NCBI GenBank assembly: GCA_012295275.1
Contig: CM022665.1
Coordinates: forward strand, 19,979,150-20,043,149
From: Chrysomallon squamiferum
Taxonomy: Eukaryota > Mollusca > Gastropoda > Neomphalida > Peltospiridae
DNA: 64,000 bases
Direction: 5' to 3'
Shown: positions 60,801 through 64,000 of the stretch, one piece after another
How the letters are laid out: each line of letters starts with the position of its first letter
How positions within the stretch are numbered: the first letter of the stretch is position 1
Program-made: the position numbers and the translations under genes
Notes under the pieces: generated by a model
Told to the model about the DNA's origin: nothing
Database searches by the model: none
What the model saw: the letters and a program-made list of their open reading frames with translations, nothing else

Positions 60801-61566
60801 AGAGACATGAAAAAACAAACCTTTGGCTCAATGGAAGAAATAATTAAATTTCCATCATTGAGATACTCTCGTGTCTGACAACCTTCAGAACTCTTCACGA
60901 GAGTTGAGGGCGACAAATCCACACGTCCATTTTGAACATACCTCACTCTTTCAACTAACACACTTGACCTGAAAGATAAAAAAAAACAAAAATATAGTAA
61001 ACTTTCAGTGAACTTTAATAGTGCTGTTTCAACTATTTAACTGGCAAACACCTCACTCTTTCAACTAAAACAGACAATAATTTAAAAACATAGTAATAGT
61101 CTAATGAACACTAGTAAAGTCACTGAAACATTTATTCAGCAAACTTTGGACAGGAGGTGATCAAGATTTCTGGATACAGGATTAATATGGGCTTAAAATA
61201 TAAAACAAAGAATGGAACTGTATTTAACTGATACAAAAAAAACACACTCTAAACCAAGGTATCATTAATGTTCACTTAATATTCTTAAAACACTTGTAGA
61301 GAATACACCTTTCGTTAGCAAGTTGTGCTTCTGATAGTTTCAGAAAGTTAGTTATGGTAAAGAAAGGGAAGATACATTTTCTAACAATACTGAAGATTGA
61401 TTAGAACATATATTAAATAATATTTTTTTAAATTTATTTCAAGCTGAATTGTAAAAACAAACCTTCTCAGACATTGAGTGACGATGCTACGGTACATTTG
61501 TTGACGTTTCTGCTGTCTATACCACTGTACCAGTGAAATGTAGACAAACCCAATAAACAAAATCAT
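47459..61566 (-). CDS. HLCS: Holocarboxylase synthetase (biotin protein ligase), whole gene (12 coding exons)
   Basis: The coding sequence on the minus strand joins 61566-61463, 60968-60821, 60196-60035, 59527-59374, 59222-58141, 57511-57332, 56024-55762, 55311-55244, 54801-54641, 53890-53776, 49141-48928 and 47630-47459. The total is 2823 nt, or 940 residues plus stop, with all phases consistent. The enzyme makes biotinyl-AMP and transfers biotin to the lysine of carboxylases in cytosol and mitochondria (family knowledge). Visible marks are the biotin/ATP loop GKGRGSNKW (719-727), KWPNDIYY (781-788), KIGGVLVN (793-800), GCGFNV (813-818) and a C-terminal BPL_C-like domain (about 884-940). A BPL_N, amidotransferase-like domain begins near [13 protein letters not shown] in exon 5. 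The protein is longer than the 726-residue human isoform, through an N-terminal extension and a Ser/Thr/Asn repeat linker. Confidence 0.96.
47631..48927. other. HLCS intron 11
   Basis: CAA-rich 47780-47830, pure CT array at about 47907-47966, unique DNA to 48240, then the minisatellite described next. Confidence 0.65.
48245..48870. repeat. Minisatellite, CAGTGTGTTCATACACTGTTCATA unit
   Basis: About 15 diverged copies of a 35-45-bp unit such as cagtgtgttcatacactgtt plus atagttatagactgctta. Confidence 0.9.
48928..49141 (-). CDS. HLCS: HLCS coding exon 11
   Basis: Residues 813-883 plus two bases: [20 protein letters not shown] through [20 protein letters not shown] and YYDRWLH. Human GCGFNVTNSNPTICINDLI aligns without gaps. 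Acceptor tattttcag, donor gtaagt at 48927. Confidence 0.97.
49145..49400. repeat. AAAT/AAGT tetranucleotide tract
   Basis: AAAT runs with AAGT variants next to the exon 11 acceptor. Confidence 0.93.
49440..49770. other. Complex segment in HLCS intron 10
   Basis: GC-balanced unique DNA. A 71-codon minus-strand frame (49747-49532), opening [20 protein letters not shown], has balanced composition but no domain I recognise and no needed splice role. It could be an unannotated exon, a relic, or chance. Confidence 0.2.
49796..50060. repeat. Minisatellite, AACTAGTTTATTTTAAAACACA unit
   Basis: About ten copies of a 20-28-bp unit. Confidence 0.9.
50258..50685. repeat. (AAT)n and (TTA)n arrays
   Basis: AAT at about 50260-50322 and TTA at about 50619-50682, complementary to one another across 300 bp of AT-rich DNA. 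Confidence 0.95.
50868..51150. repeat. About 135-bp tandem duplication
   Basis: tctctgtctgacttatgaga at 50871 recurs at 51006, followed in both by cacaccttgaat, aatatttatca, and tttacacctgacag. A third partial copy runs on. Confidence 0.9.
51151..51555. other. HLCS intron 10, moderately complex
   Basis: Unique DNA (ctgatgaatacgctgtcacc, gaagtcaacaacgtggccat). No gene. Confidence 0.3.
51556..51945. repeat. Minisatellite, ACTTACACACAGAGAGAATC unit
   Basis: About 20 copies of a 14-25-bp unit (cttacacacagagagaa). Confidence 0.92.
51946..52904. other. HLCS intron 10, no gene seen
   Basis: AT-rich to 52550. 52550-52860 is more complex and carries a minus-strand frame (52958-52611, 115 codons, rich in Cys and Leu) that runs into the next tandem repeat and shows no domain. 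Confidence 0.35.
52905..53460. repeat. 79-82-bp tandem repeat
   Basis: About six copies with aaactctccacatcactatg, aataattaaattttaactct and ttatacatctcac. Copies near 53050, 53131 and 53212 are almost identical; outer copies diverge. Confidence 0.93.
53461..53775. other. HLCS intron 10, proximal part
   Basis: AT-rich, short TTA run at 53566-53586. Nothing gene-like. Confidence 0.5.
53776..53890 (-). CDS. HLCS: HLCS coding exon 10: KWPNDIYY catalytic core
   Basis: Residues 775-812 plus one base: [20 protein letters not shown] then [19 protein letters not shown]. Contains the invariant KWPND and KIGG motifs of biotin protein ligases. Acceptor actatattgcag, donor gtaagt at 53775. Confidence 0.97.
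53891..54640. other. HLCS intron 9
   Basis: AAT/ATG trinucleotides at 53899-54012, poly-A at 54304-54322, CAA at 54556-54580. No gene. Confidence 0.6.
54641..54801 (-). CDS. HLCS: HLCS coding exon 9: catalytic domain
   Basis: Residues 721-774. Starts [20 protein letters not shown], completing the biotin-binding GRG loop, and ends CLLPGYQ. Human equivalent [20 protein letters not shown]. Acceptor gttaattag; two near-copies of this boundary lie upstream in the intron. Donor gtctgt at 54640 is a weak consensus, but phase and similarity fix it. Confidence 0.95.
54799..54932. repeat. Triplicated acceptor region of HLCS exon 9
   Basis: gacctaattaacataaaata plus ttataattag at 54799 recurs at 54861 and 54901 as gacctgattaacataaaata. 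The first copy overlaps the first bases of exon 9 and its acceptor. Confidence 0.92.
54933..55243. other. HLCS intron 8, remainder
   Basis: AT-rich with AAT/ACA trinucleotides at 55117-55165. No gene. Confidence 0.5.
55244..55311 (-). CDS. HLCS: HLCS coding exon 8: biotin-loop start
   Basis: A 68-nt exon below the usual ORF cut-off. It reads (G)[20 protein letters not shown] then GK, residues 698-720 plus one base, against GLIVIAARQTEGKG in human. Acceptor acatttcag, donor gtagtt at 55243. It is needed to keep phase between exons 7 and 9. Confidence 0.94.
55312..55761. other. HLCS intron 7
   Basis: Unique AT-rich DNA. Near the donor, agaaatctcacttcag (55709) resembles agaaatcttacccttcaa (55752), another weak exon-edge duplication. 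Confidence 0.4.
55762..56024 (-). CDS. HLCS: HLCS coding exon 7
   Basis: Residues 611-697 plus two bases, [20 protein letters not shown] through [20 protein letters not shown] and [16 protein letters not shown]. The segment [20 protein letters not shown] matches [20 protein letters not shown] in human HLCS and opens the catalytic domain. Acceptor tgtgttttag, donor gtaaga at 55761. Confidence 0.95.
56025..57331. other. HLCS intron 6 with possible old insertion
   Basis: 56544-56880 is unusually complex for this intron (tgcaagagatggcaggccag, ggcttatgagtttgcccacc, gaggcttctg-like text) and on the minus strand gives broken peptide-like stretches. It may be a decayed transposable element or conserved DNA; family unrecognised. 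57145-57220 is a TAC/AAT tract. Confidence 0.3.
57332..57511 (-). CDS. HLCS: HLCS coding exon 6
   Basis: Sixty codons, residues 551-610, [20 protein letters not shown] through [20 protein letters not shown] and [13 protein letters not shown]. It resembles the human stretch ending in [26 protein letters not shown]. Acceptor tacattgtag, donor gtaaat at 57331, phase 0 at both ends. Confidence 0.9.
57825..58165. repeat. Tandem repeat across HLCS exon 5 donor
   Basis: aactataaatatatataata-type starts near 57887, 57963, 58041 and 58108, and ctgccact at 57829, 58011, 58092 and 58152. The last copy is inside exon 5 and spans its donor. Confidence 0.82.
58141..59222 (-). CDS. HLCS: HLCS coding exon 5: repeat linker and BPL_N domain
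   Basis: Residues 190-550. The first part is charged and Ser-rich. Residues about 285-370 are a degenerate Asn-Ser-Thr-Asp repeat (for example [15 protein letters not shown]). From [20 protein letters not shown] onward it matches the BPL_N region of human HLCS ([21 protein letters not shown]), including [12 protein letters not shown] against PWTDNCLLLVIA. Acceptor ttctttacag, donor gtacat at 58140, which lies inside a tandem repeat shared with the intron. Confidence 0.93.
58660..58935 (-). repeat. HLCS: Coding minisatellite in HLCS exon 5
   Basis: Degenerate 24-36-bp units (plus strand tctgtactgttcacactatt) encode the Asn-Ser-Thr-Asp linker, residues about 285-370. The unit length keeps frame. 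Confidence 0.8.
59374..59527 (-). CDS. HLCS: HLCS coding exon 4
   Basis: Residues 139-189 plus one base: [20 protein letters not shown] then [20 protein letters not shown] and [11 protein letters not shown]. Acceptor ttgtttttag, donor gtaagt at 59373. Balanced composition and intact phase support a real exon despite the absence of a long ORF call. Confidence 0.75.
59528..60034. other. HLCS intron 3
   Basis: Two-copy tandem at about 59560-59690 (cttatagttagttaagcatt against ttacagttagctaatcattt), TA run at 59816-59831. No gene. Confidence 0.55.
60035..60196 (-). CDS. HLCS: HLCS coding exon 3
   Basis: Residues 85-138, [20 protein letters not shown] through [15 protein letters not shown]. Acceptor tatttttctag. 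The donor chosen is gttagt at 60034, the only reasonable phase-0 site before the open frame degenerates. gtccct 9 bases earlier is possible but weaker. N-terminal region with no recognised domain. Confidence 0.72.
60197..60820. other. HLCS intron 2
   Basis: AT-rich unique DNA; 60560-60660 is GC-balanced. No exon seen. Confidence 0.45.
60821..60968 (-). CDS. HLCS: HLCS coding exon 2
   Basis: Residues 35-84, (R)[20 protein letters not shown] followed by [20 protein letters not shown] and LIISSIEPK. Acceptor ttatctttcag, donor gtttgt at 60820, entering in phase 2 and leaving in phase 0. It is part of the N-terminal extension; I do not recognise a domain. Its 5' edge has an imperfect copy about 109 bp upstream in intron 1. 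Confidence 0.75.
60939..61095. repeat. Duplicated 5' edge of HLCS exon 2
   Basis: cctcactctttcaactaa (60940) recurs at about 61050, followed in both by aaaaa-tatagtaa and tgaac-like sequence. The first copy encodes the LVERVR start of exon 2. Confidence 0.75.
61463..61566 (-). CDS. HLCS: HLCS coding exon 1: initiator and hydrophobic N-terminus
   Basis: Begins [20 protein letters not shown] (residues 1-20) and runs through [16 protein letters not shown] 15-residue hydrophobic stretch followed by basic residues could be a signal anchor or an atypical mitochondrial presequence. Donor gtttgt at 61462. An acceptor (tatttcag, ending 61593) lies 26 bases upstream of the ATG, so the 5' UTR is spliced. 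Exon and start are supported by phase (34 codons plus 2) rather than by a remembered homologue. Confidence 0.7.
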
Positions 61567-61680
61567 CTTCTTTTATTTACACACTTTCATAACTGAAATA
61601 ATAATACTACTAATAATAATACTGTAGACAAATCCAGTAAACAAAAAATCATCTTCTTTTATATATACACTTTAATTATA
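61540..61680. repeat. Duplicated start-codon region of HLCS
   Basis: gtagacaaacccaataaaca plus atcatcttcttttat (61540) recurs at 61624 with few changes. Both copies keep the minus-strand gaagATGAT context; only the first is in the HLCS frame. Confidence 0.82.
61567..61592 (-). promoter_or_regulatory. HLCS: HLCS leader with a 5-codon upstream ORF
   Basis: Between the acceptor and the initiator, the leader reads tt, then ATG AAA GTG TGT AAA TAA, then aagaag before the HLCS ATG. A minimal uORF 6 bases upstream of the main start could lower or gate translation. This depends on the acceptor at 61593 being used. Confidence 0.4.
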
Positions 61681-63123
61681 AAGATTATTATAAACTGGAA
61701 ACTTTGTTCTAGTCATGTGATATGCTTATTAAGCCTAATTTCCTAATTACATTTTACAGAAAAGAGATTATAAATGTCAAATCTCATAAATATTTACATA
61801 CATCCAATATTCAGTATTTTGATTTATTTTCTTTAAATTAACAATACTTTTAAATGCAGTCTAGTTTCTGTACTATAAAAAAAATAGCTGAGCAAAGTTC
61901 TTGTAACTGTACATGATAATGAAAATATTTTATTATACAAAAAAATGCAACTGATACTGTATTAATTGTTTTTATCAATGATTATTAAATGAAAACAACA
62001 TCATTTAAATTAAAAAACCTTATTTAATTATCAGAAGTTGGGTCAGTGTCTGAAATAAAGATTGGTTCCCTTGAACGTGCAATTTTAAAAACTGAACAAA
62101 CATTTACATAATAACGCTAACACACTTTTTACTGTAGGCCTAAATTATAAAACGTGGAATATTTGGTTTATTAATTTATTTGTCTTTGTGGAAATATATA
62201 AATTTACTCATGTCAATGCTGACGACGTGGTCGCAACATGACATCTTCGTTTTGCTGTGCCTGGTTCGACGTGTTTTTTTTTTTTGTGTGTGTTTTTTTT
62301 CAGTGTGAAAGCGAATGTCAAAAGTAACTCACGTTGTCTGGTCGTGAACTCGTCAATCATTTCATAATTACAGTTACACAGTTGTACTAAATAAATCGTA
62401 TATATATATATATTTTTAAAGCTATAATTAGGGCAGTCTTTTAACTGAATCGCAAAACAGAAAATGCATCGAGTGAACATCTAAAAATAAACTGTTAACG
62501 ATAACGTTCACATTCATTAAGTTAATCTTGTCATCGAATCATGCCGGCGAAGGTCAAGATTGCCGGTATAAGATTACCTGGAATCTCGATTAAAACAAAA
62601 TGTCAGTACATGATGACCATGAAATCTAGCAGCTGAAACAACAATCCTGCGTAATTTACTAATCTTACTTTCCCCAGTTTTCTAGATTGTTTCACCTTTA
62701 TTTATCAACTTGTACAAAAACATAATATTCTTCTTCCTTACGTAAATTACACCCTTGCGATCGGAGATCGTCAGAAAACAAAATATATAATTTTTTTGTT
62801 CTTTACATATTTGTCTAATCAGACAAATGTAATGTGCACCTGATAAACAGATAATAAGAAGACCAGAGTCGTCTTTCATTATCCACCGTGTTAAAAAGTT
62901 ATTTATTTGTAACCTTTACTAGAATTTCGATAGAAAAGAGAGGTTTTGAGCATTTTCTTTCTTTCTTTCTTTCTTTCGCTTTTCTTTTTAGTTTTTCGTC
63001 TCTTTCCCCCACTGCAGTGCCTTCGATCAGTAGTGTATAAATTACTGTAGTCTTTGTTCACTTACATTATACGTTAATTTCGGCTGAACCCAAACAGAAA
63101 ATAATAGCATTGGAAATCAGTAG

Positions 63124-63183
<60 letters not shown>

Positions 63184-64000
63184 GCAATATGCATTGTGCA
63201 GAATAAGGTTATTAATTTTGTGTTTATTAATTGTAATGTGATTTTTAACTCTCTCTCTCCTCACTCATTTTATGTTTTTTCGTAACTAGGATGGGAAATT
63301 CCTTTTATTTATTTATTTTGTACTTTGAAAAATCTGTTCAATGTTATATTCTATCGGTGTTAAATAAACAGTCCAGACAATGCATAATTTATCATTATTA
63401 AATAAATAAACAGCAGAAAAATTAACGTCAAACTCTGAAAAACTTTAACAACAATTTTATTTTTCTTCATAATTTTGTATAGAGTGTACATTTTTCCAAA
63501 CGAATGACTAATTAAGGTTGTTATCTGAATAATATTAAATAAAATGCATACAAATGCTAGTTCTTGCTCCGGTGATATCTACTTTCTGCTACAGCAGTTC
63601 TCTACGCAATGAAATATTAAAATCTGTTTATTAACACTACCGCGGTTCACATCATTTTCACTGAAACGTTTGACGTCATCACTACCTGCGACATATTTGT
63701 TGTAAAATCTAAAATTAACTGAACAATCAATCAGTTCAGTAGAAATATGCAAAAACAAATCTCCAACAAGAATAAAATCAGCTAAACCGTAACTATATTT
63801 TATACATCGAATAAAATATATTTCCTACAGAAGATTGTTTTACACAGTAAAACAAGGAAGAGACTCTATATTGGTGGTGGTGGTGAAATAATAATTATCC
63901 GTATGCTTTACCCGGCTGTTTTTTTTTTTTTTTTTTTTTTTTTTTTCGTTCTTTTTATTTTAAAACTTTTGGACGAAAGTTTCTTCGTCACTTTCGGAAT
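61681..64000. other. HLCS upstream region
   Basis: AT-rich. More complex DNA at 62200-62330 and 62440-62680 may hold the HLCS promoter. (TTTC)n at about 62957-62977, (AAT)n at 63123-63182, poly-T at 63920-63946. No second gene seen up to the right edge. Confidence 0.45.
62333..62500 (-). other. Candidate HLCS 5' untranslated exon
   Basis: Coding exon 1 has an acceptor 26 bases before its ATG, so an upstream exon is needed. On the minus strand the sequence to 62333 ends cagacaac followed by gtgagt, a strong donor, in DNA of higher complexity than its surroundings. The left limit is a guess. Joined to 61592, its open frame stops before the HLCS ATG, so it would be UTR only. Confidence 0.3.

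Overview
The window is eukaryotic genomic DNA, AT-rich and packed with simple repeats, carrying two intron-rich, single-copy-type animal genes placed tail to tail. The coding exons were assembled by hand from splice signals, reading phase and protein similarity recalled from known families. No database search was run. The proteins, gene structure and repeat load suggest a bilaterian invertebrate, most likely a lophotrochozoan such as a mollusc. The species cannot be named from this sequence.

Plus strand, 199-38230: a complete single-minded (SIM) bHLH-PAS transcription factor gene with nine coding exons (770 codons), a 21.6-kb first intron and one very large last coding exon. Minus strand, 61566-47459: a complete holocarboxylase synthetase (HLCS, biotin protein ligase) gene with twelve coding exons (940 codons). 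Both joined reading frames close exactly, with every exon phase matching. The two genes converge on a 9.2-kb gene-free spacer (38231-47458). SIM2 and HLCS are neighbours in this same convergent arrangement on human chromosome 21, so this looks like ancestral bilaterian microsynteny. The genes do not share a biochemical pathway. Shared regulatory DNA is the usual explanation for such linkage, but here it is only inference.

The non-coding DNA has three layers. (1) Microsatellites: about a dozen pure GA/TC tracts of 60-110 bp, long AAT/TTA, CTAT, TAC and TG arrays, and poly-A/T. (2) Many local minisatellites with 20-135-bp units, at least one in most large introns. Several overlap exon edges and have copied splice donors, acceptors or a start codon into the neighbouring intron. 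(3) Islands of 200-800 bp of higher-complexity, GC-richer DNA in SIM introns 1, 2 and 5 and in the spacer, which are the best candidates for regulatory elements. A roughly 330-bp dispersed element with a TAC microsatellite tail is present twice in inverted orientation (7888-8228 and 40367-40699), bracketing SIM exons 2-9.

No rRNA, tRNA, CRISPR or convincing additional protein gene was found.
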